From: Nonomuraea coxensis DSM 45129 | GTDB taxonomy: Bacteria; Actinomycetota; Actinomycetes; Streptosporangiales; Streptosporangiaceae | NCBI RefSeq assembly: GCF_019397265.1 | Contig: NZ_CP068985.1 | Span: forward strand, 6,502,001 to 6,566,000 | Length of the DNA: 64,000 nt | Reading direction: 5' to 3' | Part shown: positions 1-8,401 of the stretch, in pieces | Numbering within the stretch: the stretch's first letter is position 1 | How the letters are laid out: each line of letters starts with the position of its first letter | Notes under the pieces: generated by a model | What the model was told of the DNA's origin: nothing | Databases searched by the model: none | What the model saw: the letters and a program-made list of their open reading frames with translations, nothing else | Program-made: the position numbers and the translations under genes

Positions 1-63
1 CGCGACCGGCTCGACCCCGGCCGCCTGTTCGGCAACGCCTACCTGGACCAGGTGCTCGGCTGA
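1..63 (+). CDS. FAD-linked sugar-lactone oxidase, C-terminal tail (partial)
   Basis: Only the last 20 codons and the TGA stop are inside the window. The tail contains DPGRLFGNAYLDQVLG, which resembles the extreme C-terminus of D-arabinono-1,4-lactone oxidase / alditol oxidase type FAD enzymes, where a DPxGxFxNxYL segment closes the protein. The gene starts upstream of the window, so the FAD-binding domain cannot be checked. It converges on the next gene, with a 25-bp overlap of the 3' ends. The assignment rests on the short tail only. Confidence 0.5.
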   Translation, partial: RDRLDPGRLFGNAYLDQVLG

Positions 64-842
64 GCCTCGGCCTCCGGGTGGTCAGGCTCGGGGGCCGGCT
101 CGGCCGGGGTGGGGTCCGGCTCGGCCGGAGCGGTGGCGCTCGGCTGGGGGTCCGCCGGCTCCGGGGTCGCCGGGGCGGTGGGCGTGCCCGTGGCGGTGGC
201 CGTGGCCGTGGTGGTGACCGTGGCCGTCACGGTCGGGGTGGCGCTCGGCGTCGGGCCCGGCGTGGGCGTGAGGTCGGCCTCCGGCGTGGCCGAAGGCCCT
301 CTCGGGACGCTCTCCCTGACGGTGGGCTCGACCGGCGCCCGGCGTTCGCCGGTCGCGGGCTTGTGCCGCGTCGTGCCGCCCGTGACCTGCTCGTGCACCG
401 TCTGCCTGGCGGCCGCCTGGTAGACGAGGATGCCGCCCATGCTGACCGCGAACACCAGCCCCGCGGCCAGCGCGACCCGCCCCCACGGCAGCCTTCTCCG
501 CGGCTGCTCGGCCTCGACGACGGGCATCACCAGCGTGTCCCCGCCCCGGCCCTGGCCCTCGCCCCGGCCCTCGCCCTCGCCTTCCCCGGTGCCGGGAGCC
601 GCCTCCTCGCGCCCTTCGCGCCGGGGAGGGGCGGGCCGCAGCCGCACCCGCTCGCCCGTCCGCTTCAGGTAGTGCGTGTAGACGGCGGTGCCCACCGTGC
701 TCGCGACGCTCATGACCGCCGCGCCGATCACCGTGCCGGCCACGCCCAGGAACGAGGCGGCCACGGCGGCCGTCACCGCCGCCAGGGCGCTCCCCAGGAT
801 CTGCGGCACACTCAGCTCGAAGTTCCGCTGCTCGCCGCCCAT
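39..842 (-). CDS. Two-segment membrane protein with Thr/Pro-rich extracellular tail
   Basis: 267 aa with the ATG at 842. The reading frame is open further upstream (to 1085), but that stretch has no hydrophobic or conserved character and overlaps the divergent gene. Residues 13-57 are a long Ala/Val/Gly-rich hydrophobic stretch that could form one or two membrane passes. An acidic Gly/Glu repeat follows at about 83-100, then a second transmembrane segment at about 122-143. The last 120 residues are Thr, Pro, Ala and Glu rich with many TPT/TAT triplets, as in wall-spanning or glycosylated linkers. No enzymatic domain is recognised. Function unknown. Confidence 0.7.
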   Translation of the reverse strand: MGGEQRNFELSVPQILGSALAAVTAAVAASFLGVAGTVIGAAVMSVASTVGTAVYTHYLKRTGERVRLRPAPPRREGREEAAPGTGEGEGEGRGEGQGRGGDTLVMPVVEAEQPRRRLPWGRVALAAGLVFAVSMGGILVYQAAARQTVHEQVTGGTTRHKPATGERRAPVEPTVRESVPRGPSATPEADLTPTPGPTPSATPTVTATVTTTATATATGTPTAPATPEPADPQPSATAPAEPDPTPAEPAPEPDHPEAEAQPSTWSR

Positions 843-954
843 CCCCCGGATCAGTCCTCTCTCATCATGCGTTCGGTAAAGACCTGTCCCGTAATAGACG
901 TGACGGCGTGTCCCGATGTTCGTGTGACCTGCGTGACAGGCACCCTCGTGGCTC

Positions 955-1902
955 GTGCCCCGACGACTCGGCCTGCCCTCCGTGTATCTGGCCGCGGCCG
1001 TGGCGACGGCCGCCGCGACCGCCGTACCCCTGGCCATGACGCCCGCTTCCGGCCTCACCGTGCGCCCCGCCGTCACCGAGCCCACCCGGCCCTACATCGT
1101 CGTCGCGCGCGGCCGGGCCGCCGCCCGCGACCTCGTGGGCGAGGTGCGCTGGCGGGTGCGGCGCTACTACACCGCGGCGCTGCCCGGCTTCGCCACGTAT
1201 CTCACCGCTGCCGAGCTGGCGTCGCTGCGCGCGGACCCCCGGGTGCGCGCCGTCGAGCCCGACCGGCAGCTCCACCCTATGCCCGCACGCCGTCCCGCCC
1301 GCCCCATGACCGGGCCCGAGACCGGGGCCGGAACCACGATCTACCTGGTGGACAGCGGTGTCGACACCGGACGCGCCGAGTTCGGCGACCGGGCGTGGCG
1401 GGCCTACGACGCGACCGGGGGCAACGGCCGCGACTGCACCGGCCACGGCACCCAGGTCGCCGGCCGGGCGCACGCGGCGGCGCCCGCGGCGGGGATCGCC
1501 TCGATCCGGGCGCTCGGCTGCGGCGGGCCGGGCTCGCTGGCCGACGTGCTCGCGGGACTGGACTGGATCCGCAGGCACGCCCGCGGACCGTCCGTCGCCG
1601 CGCTTCCCGTGGACGGCGCGCGCTCCCCCGCCCTCCGCGAGGCCGTGGGCTCGCTGGTGGACGCCGGCGTGTTCGTCGTCGGGGCCGCCGACGCGGGCGA
1701 GTGCCGGATCGGGCCGGGCGGGGCGGCGTACACGGCGGCCCTGCCGGGCCTCGCGGGGGCCGCCGCGCGGCTTCTGGAACGCACACCCGACGCGAACCCG
1801 GCGATCCTCGCGTCTCTGCTCAACTGCACCTTTGCCCGCGGCGCGATTCGCCAGAACCCGTCGAGGGCCCTTAACCTCCTCATGCATAGCGGCGGGCTCT
1901 AG
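955..1902 (+). CDS. Subtilase-like (S8) protein lacking the catalytic serine
   Basis: 315 aa from a GTG start. An Ala-rich hydrophobic N-terminus (about 10-30) looks like a signal peptide. An inhibitor-I9-like propeptide follows (PYIVVARG near 47, then YTAALPGFATYLTAAEL and PRVRAVEPD). The S8 fold is seen in VDSGVD (Asp133) and GHGTQVAG (His164). Where the oxyanion Asn is expected (AAGN) the protein reads GAADAG, and the GTSMAAP serine motif is absent; the chain runs GPGGAAYTAALPGLAG instead. At 315 aa it is also shorter than typical secreted subtilases. It is probably an inactive paralogue, perhaps a binding or decoy protein. Sequencing error is unlikely because the frame stays open with coherent protein character. 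Confidence 0.75.
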   Translation: MPRRLGLPSVYLAAAVATAAATAVPLAMTPASGLTVRPAVTEPTRPYIVVARGRAAARDLVGEVRWRVRRYYTAALPGFATYLTAAELASLRADPRVRAVEPDRQLHPMPARRPARPMTGPETGAGTTIYLVDSGVDTGRAEFGDRAWRAYDATGGNGRDCTGHGTQVAGRAHAAAPAAGIASIRALGCGGPGSLADVLAGLDWIRRHARGPSVAALPVDGARSPALREAVGSLVDAGVFVVGAADAGECRIGPGGAAYTAALPGLAGAAARLLERTPDANPAILASLLNCTFARGAIRQNPSRALNLLMHSGGL

Positions 1903-2062
1903 AAGGATGGATTCGACAAATGTGACCGGCGTCACATCGCCCCTTGGCTATCCCAGGAAGGCGATGTTCGGACATGCCGGGTACGGTGCTGGCAGGCAAC
2001 CGGCACACGCGAGAGACTCAAGGGTCCGGGGGAAGAATGGCGACGCTGACGAAGGGACTCGC

Positions 2063-4840
2063 ATGCAGGAGCTCCGACTCGTCGCGGTGAGTGAGGACGG
2101 CACCTATCTCGTACTGGCCACGGCCGGACGGGGCACCCGCTTCACTCTTCCCGTGGACGACCGGCTCCGTGCTGCCGTCCGCGGCAATTTCTCCCGTCTC
2201 GGCCAGTACGAGATCGAAGTGGAGAGTCCGTTGCGTCCCAAGGAGATCCAGGCCCGCATCCGCGCCGGTGAGACCGCCGAGGAGATCGCGGCGACCGCCG
2301 GGATCCCCGTCGAGCGGGTGCGCTGGTTCGAAGGGCCGGTGCTGCAGGAGCGGGAATACGTCGCCCAGCAGGCGCAGCGCGTCGCCGTACGCATGCCCGG
2401 AGAGTCCGCCCCCGGCCCGACCCTCGGCGAGCTCGTCGCCGAACGGCTGACCAGGCGCGGCGTCCCCACGGACGAGATCGACTGGGACTCCGCCAAGCGC
2501 GACGACGGCCTGTGGCGGGTCAAGCTCGGCTACGTCTGGAACGGTCACACGCGCCACGCCGAATGGCTGTTCGACCCGCGCAAGCGCCACGTGTCGCCGC
2601 ACGACGACGAGGCCATGCGGCTGTCCGCGGCCGACTTCGACCCCGAGCCGCCCGTGGTGGAGGACACCACGGTGACGCCGTTCGCGCCGCGCGTGGCCAA
2701 GCTGCAGCCGGTGCCGCCGCTCTCCTCCGACGCGCTGCCGTTCCCGTCGATGGTACGGCGCGAGCCGGAGGAGCCCGCCGTCGGCTACAACCCGCCCCCA
2801 CGCCCCACCGACCCATACCCGGGCACCACGTCCCGCGACCAGCACACGGGCAGTACGTCCCGCGACCAGCACGGCACCACGTCGCGCGAGCCCGCCCACC
2901 GCCCCGACTTCCCGTCCCGCGAATCGGCCTACCGCGAGTCCGCCTACCGCGCCGACCCGCCCTCCCGCGAGCCGTCCGACCGCCCCGGCGACACCTCGTC
3001 CCGCCGCAGCGGGTCCTCGCCGTGGCTGCCCGACTTCAGCTCGGGCCGCCCCGCCGACCGCGACAACGACACCATCTACGCCCCCGCCACCCGCCCCACG
3101 TCGGCGGACGCCACCACCCACGAGCCCTCCACGGCTCCGTCCTCACCAGCCGCCTCAACCCAGGCCGCCGAACCCGGCGCGGTCCCAGCCCCGGCCCCGG
3201 CCACCGGGCTCGGCACAGACACGCCGCCAGCCCCGGCAACAGAGCCGGGCACGAGCCCAACACCGACCCCCACGCCCGCTCAGGCCCAGACCACTACGCC
3301 CGTCCAGGCCCAGACCGCCACGCCTGCTCAGGCCCAGACCGCCACGCCTGCTCAGGCCCAGACGTCTGCACCCGTCCAGGCCCAGACCGCCATGCCTGCT
3401 GAGGCCCCGGCCAACACGCAGGCTCCGGCCGCTGCTGCCACTCCGAGCGCGCCTCCTCAGGAGGCCGCATCCACCGCAGCCACCGTTCCGTCCGCGCCTG
3501 CGGCACAGTCGCCCGAGTCCCCGGTCACGGAGGCCGCGCCCCCCGTCCGGCCGATGTCGTCGCCTGCTGAGACCAACACCGCCGCCCAGGGGACGCCACC
3601 TCTTGCCGAGAGCGCCATACCTGGTCAGCCGACGCCGCCCCCCGTCCAGGACACGGCGCCCGCCGAGCCGACCACGCAGACGTCTCCGTCTGCGCACACG
3701 ATTCCCCCCGCCACCGACACAACCGAGTCGACCGCAGCCCCGTCCACCACGACGGAACCGTCCGCCGACGCGGAGCCCTCCAGCGACATGGCCGCGTCCG
3801 GTGACACGACGCCGGGCGATACGGCGACGTCCGGCGAAGCGACCGCGTCCGCCGAGCCCACCGTGCCCGCGCAGGCGGCCCCCGCAGCTCAGGTGACACC
3901 GTCCACCGAGCCCGCGGCCACCGCCACTCCGGAGGCGGCCACCGGCTCGACCACCGCGCAGAGTACGACCTCCGCCGACGCATCCTCCGCCAACGCCGCC
4001 GAAGCGCCGACGTCCACTGACGCGAGCGCCGCACCGGGCTCCTCTGCCGAGCCATCCACGGACGCGACCGCCACCGTCAAGCCGACAGTGCCCGCAACCC
4101 AGGTCGCCAGCGAGACGGCCACCACCGACGCGGCGGCACCGGCCGCCGATGCCTCGCCCGCCGATGCGACACCCTCGCCTGCCCCCGAGGCGAGCGCCGC
4201 CACCGACGCAGCCCCCGCTCAGCCGGCGACCAGCGACGACAAGAAGCCCGAGGACGCGCCGAACCAGCCCGCGCCTGTCGCGGCGGAGGCCCCGGCTCCG
4301 GAGACGAAGCCGAGCGTGGAAACTCCGAAGCCCGAGGAGCCCGCCGCCACCGAGCAGCCGGCCACCACGAAGCCCTCGGCTGCGGAGTCTTCCGCCACGG
4401 AACCTCCCGCCACCGAGCCCGCCGCTGCCGAGCAACCCGCAACGGCGGCATCCGCACCGACCGCCGAGGCGCCCGCTGCCGAGCAGCAGGCCGCGGAGGA
4501 GCCGGTCGCGGAGGAGCCTGCTCCTGCGGCTGAGCGGCCCAAGCCCGAACCGCCGAAGGCGAACGAGCAGCCGAAGCCTCAGCAGCCCGAGGCTGAGCAG
4601 GAGGCGGCGGTCAAGGAGGCCAAGCCTCCGGCGCCCAAGCCGAAGCCCGCCCCTCGCGCGGAGCCCAAGGTCCCGGCCGCGCGGCCGGGCGGCAAGGACG
4701 CCAAGGACGAGCCGCCGGTCCCGGTGCCGTCCCCGCCGCCCGCGCCCGCCGCCCGGCAGGCGCGCAAGGGCTCCCGTGGCCGCCGCGCCTCCGTCCCGAC
4801 CTGGGACGAGATCATGTTCGGCGCCCGCCGCCAGGACTGA
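2063..4840 (+). CDS. sepH: Septation protein SepH with very long low-complexity tail
   Basis: 925 aa from an ATG preceded by a GAAGGGA ribosome site at about 2051. The frame is open upstream, but that part overlaps the previous gene in another frame. Residues 1-185 form the DUF3071/SepH domain: it opens MQELRLVAVSEDGTYLVL, has a helix-turn-helix-like part around ETAEEIAATAGIPVERVRWFEG and ends near WLFDPRKRHVSPHDDEA. The C-terminus RRASVPTWDEIMFGARRQD is the conserved short SepH tail motif. SepH binds FtsZ and promotes Z-ring assembly in sporulating actinobacteria (family knowledge). Between the two lie about 700 residues made almost only of Ala, Pro, Thr, Ser and Glu; the Streptomyces protein is roughly 340 aa in all. 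Confidence 0.93.
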   Translation: MQELRLVAVSEDGTYLVLATAGRGTRFTLPVDDRLRAAVRGNFSRLGQYEIEVESPLRPKEIQARIRAGETAEEIAATAGIPVERVRWFEGPVLQEREYVAQQAQRVAVRMPGESAPGPTLGELVAERLTRRGVPTDEIDWDSAKRDDGLWRVKLGYVWNGHTRHAEWLFDPRKRHVSPHDDEAMRLSAADFDPEPPVVEDTTVTPFAPRVAKLQPVPPLSSDALPFPSMVRREPEEPAVGYNPPPRPTDPYPGTTSRDQHTGSTSRDQHGTTSREPAHRPDFPSRESAYRESAYRADPPSREPSDRPGDTSSRRSGSSPWLPDFSSGRPADRDNDTIYAPATRPTSADATTHEPSTAPSSPAASTQAAEPGAVPAPAPATGLGTDTPPAPATEPGTSPTPTPTPAQAQTTTPVQAQTATPAQAQTATPAQAQTSAPVQAQTAMPAEAPANTQAPAAAATPSAPPQEAASTAATVPSAPAAQSPESPVTEAAPPVRPMSSPAETNTAAQGTPPLAESAIPGQPTPPPVQDTAPAEPTTQTSPSAHTIPPATDTTESTAAPSTTTEPSADAEPSSDMAASGDTTPGDTATSGEATASAEPTVPAQAAPAAQVTPSTEPAATATPEAATGSTTAQSTTSADASSANAAEAPTSTDASAAPGSSAEPSTDATATVKPTVPATQVASETATTDAAAPAADASPADATPSPAPEASAATDAAPAQPATSDDKKPEDAPNQPAPVAAEAPAPETKPSVETPKPEEPAATEQPATTKPSAAESSATEPPATEPAAAEQPATAASAPTAEAPAAEQQAAEEPVAEEPAPAAERPKPEPPKANEQPKPQQPEAEQEAAVKEAKPPAPKPKPAPRAEPKVPAARPGGKDAKDEPPVPVPSPPPAPAARQARKGSRGRRASVPTWDEIMFGARRQD
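3281..3400 (+). repeat. 24-bp tandem repeats (AQAQTATP) inside sepH
   Basis: Two perfect 24-bp copies lie head to tail at 3305-3328 and 3329-3352, encoding the octad AQAQTATP. Imperfect copies flank them on both sides (AQAQTTTPV, AQAQTSAPV, AQAQTAMPA). The repeat keeps the reading frame, so copy-number change would lengthen or shorten the linker without killing the protein. Confidence 0.8.
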
Positions 4841-4852
4841 CCGGCGAGCCGG

Positions 4853-4873
4853 CGTGCGATGATCAGTCGCACG
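4853..4873. terminator. Hairpin between convergent sepH and PH-domain gene
   Basis: A perfect 7-bp stem, CGTGCGA and TCGCACG, around the 7-nt loop TGATCAG, lies 13 bp after the sepH stop. There is no T-run. Its position between convergent genes suggests a weak bidirectional terminator. Confidence 0.4.
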
Positions 4874-5009
4874 TTCGTACGGCGAAGACCAGTAGCAGGT
4901 TCAGGGCCGCGCCGCAGTGACCGACTTCGGGTCGGGACCGCGTCGCGGCTCCTGTGTGTCAGGAACTGTGGACCGCAGGCATCCCCGGCCCTACCGTCCT
5001 GGGAGCGCG

Positions 5010-6647
5010 TCAAGAATCGTCAGTGCCCAGGAACGGAGTGAGCCATTCCGGGGTCACCTCCGTCGGAAAGGCCACCCCCTGCGCCTCGGAGACGTCGATC
5101 GCCTCGTAACCGCCCGTGCCTGCACCCACGCCGGCGATCAGCGTGAGCACCCCGGCGCGCCGCTGGAACCAGGTCTGCCGCAGCCGCCACCCCACCACGG
5201 CCCGCCGTTCGATGACGGCCTGGGACCGGCGCAGCGACCCCGACCGTACGCTCAGCCGCGCCCCGTCGTAGCCGTGCCCCAGCGACGCGTACCGGTCGAG
5301 CCCCAGGGGGATGCCCGCGCAGGCGAGCAGCAGCGCGACCACGGCCAGGATCCACCACAGCGTCATCCCGGTGGCCAGCGCCGCCACCGCGCTCAGCAGG
5401 GTCAGCACCGCCCAGGGGAAGATCGCGCGGAAGAGGCGGCGGTTGCGGGCGACGGGCGGGTGGGCGCGCAGGGCGGCGTCGTACGGCCCGACGGCCTCGC
5501 CCGTGACCGCGTACGCGACGGGCCGTGGCACGTCGGGCAGGAGCTGGCCGCGTGTCCGCGAGTCGCCGAGGCCGGTGACGATGGCCCAGGCGCGTACGAC
5601 GCCCGCCCACCGCTCGGCCAGCCCGTCCACGATCTCGTAGCCGCGCACCCGCTGGGACTCCAGCGACACGCTCCGCCGGTTGACCAGCCCGCGTTCGGCC
5701 ACCAGGTAGCCGTCTCTGCGCTTGAGGACGAAGTCCCAGTTGAAGACGGCGTACATGACCCCGCCGAGCACCGGCATCGCCAGGACGAGCAGCACCGCCA
5801 CGGCGAGCAGCAGGTAGGGCCGCTCCCAGAGCCACTCCCCCGCGTGCCAGGCGACGTCGCGCCCGACCCCCAGCTCGTCGCCCCACTGGAACGCCAGCCC
5901 CACCGCGCCGCCCGCGAACGCGAACGGCGTGAGCAGGTACGCCCCGGACAGCGGCCCGTACAGCAGCCACCGCTTCGGCACCCTGACGATCTCCCGCTCG
6001 GCGGGCGCGGCGGCGCTCGCCGTCACCGGACCGGCCGCGTGCGCGGGGTGCGCGACGTGCGCCGGATCCATGGGAGGTGCGGGGGCGGCGCGGCGCAGCA
6101 GGACGGCCTTGAGGCGTTCGGCCTCGGTGAGCGTCACGCCGTCGAGCCCGGCCTCCTCGTTCCCGCCGCTCGCCCCTGTGTCGATCTTGAGGACGGCCAG
6201 GCCGAGCAGCCGGTGCATGGGGGGCGTGGAGACGTCGACGCCACGGATCCGTTCCAGCGGGATGGTCCGGACGGACCGGCTGATGAGCGCCCGCTTGGTC
6301 TCCAGGCGGTCGCCCACCAGCTCGTACGTGAACGTGGCCCAGCGGATGACCGCGAACACCACCGTCCCGGCGACGCCGAGGGCGGCCCAGATGTACGACC
6401 TGGGCGAGAACCCGCCCACGAACAGCACGCCCACCAGGGGAAGGAGGAGGGAGGGCAGCATCCGCACGGGGTCGATGAGCAGCACCTTCGGGCTCAGCCG
6501 CAACGGCACCGGGACCGGCATCGGCGGGTACGGCCCCTGGCCCGGCGGATGCGGCCCCTGAGGCGGCGGCGGGGGGTACGGCCCTTGCGGCGGCGGACCC
6601 GGCTCGCCCGGCCCGAACTCGCCCTGGCGGGGACTGGGATCGGTCAT
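5010..6647 (-). CDS. YdbT-like membrane protein with bacterial PH domains
   Basis: 545 aa from the ATG at 6647. This start overlaps the stop of the upstream gene by 4 bp (ATGA), so the two are translationally coupled. A Pro/Gly-rich N-terminal tail (about 1-50) precedes a hydrophobic pair near 60-95. bPH_2-type segments follow, for example RWATFTYELVGDRLETKRAL and later NWDFVLKRRDGYLVAERGLV and YDGARLSVRSGSLRRSQAVI. Further membrane pairs lie between them. The order of repeated bPH_2 domains and helices matches the YdbT family, which is paired with a smaller YdbS-like protein, as here. The molecular role in Bacillus is linked to antimicrobial-compound resistance; the role here is unknown. Confidence 0.85.
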   Translation of the reverse strand: MTDPSPRQGEFGPGEPGPPPQGPYPPPPPQGPHPPGQGPYPPMPVPVPLRLSPKVLLIDPVRMLPSLLLPLVGVLFVGGFSPRSYIWAALGVAGTVVFAVIRWATFTYELVGDRLETKRALISRSVRTIPLERIRGVDVSTPPMHRLLGLAVLKIDTGASGGNEEAGLDGVTLTEAERLKAVLLRRAAPAPPMDPAHVAHPAHAAGPVTASAAAPAEREIVRVPKRWLLYGPLSGAYLLTPFAFAGGAVGLAFQWGDELGVGRDVAWHAGEWLWERPYLLLAVAVLLVLAMPVLGGVMYAVFNWDFVLKRRDGYLVAERGLVNRRSVSLESQRVRGYEIVDGLAERWAGVVRAWAIVTGLGDSRTRGQLLPDVPRPVAYAVTGEAVGPYDAALRAHPPVARNRRLFRAIFPWAVLTLLSAVAALATGMTLWWILAVVALLLACAGIPLGLDRYASLGHGYDGARLSVRSGSLRRSQAVIERRAVVGWRLRQTWFQRRAGVLTLIAGVGAGTGGYEAIDVSEAQGVAFPTEVTPEWLTPFLGTDDS

Positions 6648-7159
6648 GTCGCGTCGTCCCTCAGCACTTCGGCCCGCCGCGCGAGCTGCTCGGCGAGCCC
6701 CGCCGCCACCCCGTAGTCGAGCCCCTGGATGGTGGACGACCCGGCGTGCGACGCGGTGCGGATCTCCAGAGTGGCCAGCCCGAGCATCCGCTCGAACCAG
6801 CCTTGCCCCTTGTCGACGGTCTGGATGCGGCTCACGGGCACGAAGACCCACTCCCTGGTCAGGAATCCCGACCTGGCGTAGACGACGTCACCTGAGAGCT
6901 CCCAGCGGTGCACGGCGTAGCGTACGAACGGCTCGGCCGCCAGGAACGGCAGCCCCAGCACCACGACCGCGACGGGCAGCAGCCAGGAGTGCTCGGAGAG
7001 CCAGTCGGGCAGCCATCCCCATCCGCCGACCAGCCGCGCCACCAGCAGCGCGCCTCCCAGCATGAGGACGAACGCCACCAGTGACTGGAGCAGCCACAGG
7101 CGCACGGCCTTGGGCGAGACGCGGTTGGCAGGATCGCGCAGCGGGCCTTGAGAGGTCAC
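6644..7159 (-). CDS. YdbS-like PH-domain membrane protein
   Basis: 171 aa. Two transmembrane helices lie at about 22-46 and 58-80. One bPH_2 domain follows, seen as VHRWELSGDVVYARSGFLTR and VPVSRIQTVDKGQGWFERM, then LGLATLEIRTAS. It is the first gene of a two-gene unit with the larger YdbT-like protein (4-bp overlap). The pairing and size are those of YdbS/YdbT. The start is an ATG with no strong ribosome site visible. Confidence 0.88.
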   Translation of the reverse strand: MTSQGPLRDPANRVSPKAVRLWLLQSLVAFVLMLGGALLVARLVGGWGWLPDWLSEHSWLLPVAVVVLGLPFLAAEPFVRYAVHRWELSGDVVYARSGFLTREWVFVPVSRIQTVDKGQGWFERMLGLATLEIRTASHAGSSTIQGLDYGVAAGLAEQLARRAEVLRDDAT

Positions 7160-7648
7160 AAGGCCAGCTTAGGACCGAAGGCGACACCCGCCGCCGGGCC
7201 GGTAAAGATCGGCGTCCGCGCGGCGTGTCCGCCGCCCGCCCGCGCCGGCCGGTGCCATGCTCGATGGCGGTCCGGCCGCAGGCTGTCGTGCCTGGCCATG
7301 TCGGCGGCGCCACGTTCGTGCCAGCCAGGCCAGGGCCAGCGCCAGGCCGCACCCGGAGCGCGATCGCCCCCACGCAACGTGGCAGCCGCCGTCCCCCGAC
7401 CGCCGCATCTGATTTTCCCGCTCCCGCCACCCGAAATCGGTGTCCGTTTTGTAATGGAGCGCCCGGCCGGTCCTCTATGGGTACTTCCTCACGTCGGCAT
7501 ACCGGCAGGGGGTTGCAACGGGAGGGGCAGGTGTGGCGAACTTCACTACCCGGATCCCGCGATTCCGGCTGGTTTCGGTTCCTTTACCGGCGACCGACCA
7601 TCGAGAAACGGTCTGCGCATCGCCGAGACCCGCGTAGCATCGTCCGGC
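7160..7648. other. 489-bp intergenic region, no gene seen
   Basis: This region lies between two divergent genes. Open frames cross it on both strands, but they show no domain, no consistent codon bias and no ribosome site. The right 150 bp is less G+C rich and ends in a TAGCAT box just before the PEBP lipoprotein start. No RNA gene is recognised. Confidence 0.5.
7635..7640 (+). promoter_or_regulatory. -10 box (TAGCAT), leaderless start of PEBP gene
   Basis: TAGCAT lies 8 nt before the ATG at 7649 and there is no ribosome site between, which fits a transcript starting at or next to the start codon. Confidence 0.4.
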
Positions 7649-8218
7649 ATGGGGCTGTGTAACACGGCAACGCGTCTGCGACGCATCACCGTCACTGTGA
7701 CGGCTGTGGCTGCCGCGTTCGCGCTGACGGGTTGCGGCAGTCTCATCGGCAGATCCCAGGCCAAGGACATCGCGGAGATCAACGTCTCGAGCCCGGAGCT
7801 GCGCGACGGCAAGCCGCTGCCGCGCGAGTACTCCTGCCAGGGCAGCCAGAGCAGCCCGCCGCTGCGCTGGTCGAGTCAGCCGCTGTCGGAGGCCAAGTCG
7901 ATCGCCATCGTGGTCGACTCGCACACCTCCTCGGACGCGGCCGTGCACTGGGTGCTCTACAACATCCCGGCGACCACGACCGAGCTGGGCCCCAACGCCG
8001 CCGAGGACCCTCCAGAGGGCAGCGGCCAGGCGAAGGTGACCAGCGGGAAGACGGGTTACGACCCTCCATGCAGGACCCCGGGGAGCTACCGCTTCACGGT
8101 CTACACGTTGGGCGGCAAGGTCGATCCGGCGGCGGGGAGCACCCTCCCCGAGATTCTCAAACAGATCGCGGACCAGACCATCGCCAGCGGCAGGCTGACG
8201 GCGGTCGACATCGAGTGA
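7649..8218 (+). CDS. PEBP (YbhB/YbcL, Raf-kinase-inhibitor-like) lipoprotein
   Basis: 189 aa. The N-terminus has Arg residues, a hydrophobic core and a lipobox LTGC with the lipidated Cys at about 29, so the protein is exported and lipid-anchored. The remainder is a PEBP fold: FSCQG-like YSCQGSQSSPPLRW, VDSHTSSDAAVHWVLYNIPA, and YDPPCRTPGSYRFTVYTLGG near the ligand pocket. YbhB/YbcL proteins bind small anionic ligands, but bacterial roles are poorly known. The frame is open 167 codons upstream, but the lipoprotein signal fixes the start at 7649. Confidence 0.9.
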   Translation: MGLCNTATRLRRITVTVTAVAAAFALTGCGSLIGRSQAKDIAEINVSSPELRDGKPLPREYSCQGSQSSPPLRWSSQPLSEAKSIAIVVDSHTSSDAAVHWVLYNIPATTTELGPNAAEDPPEGSGQAKVTSGKTGYDPPCRTPGSYRFTVYTLGGKVDPAAGSTLPEILKQIADQTIASGRLTAVDIE

Positions 8219-8401
8219 CAGAGCGAACACCGCTGGTATTAGGGTGTACCAATTCTTCACGTAGGGTGTGACAACGCTCATAGTGGTCCGACACAATCAG
8301 ATCCAATCGTTAGGCATTGGTGATCAAAGGGGGCAGATCGCGTCGATGGCCGCGCGATCTCACCGGTGCCAGAGGGAGGCCATGGCTTTGAGGGTGGTGC
8401 A

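Noticed and set aside
1358..2062. Upstream extension of the sepH frame
   Set aside because: It overlaps the subtilase-like gene in another frame, and the conserved SepH start with its ribosome site is at 2063.
3286..3400. CRISPR array
   Set aside because: The repeats are short, adjacent, without spacers and translate in frame as AQAQTATP within sepH.
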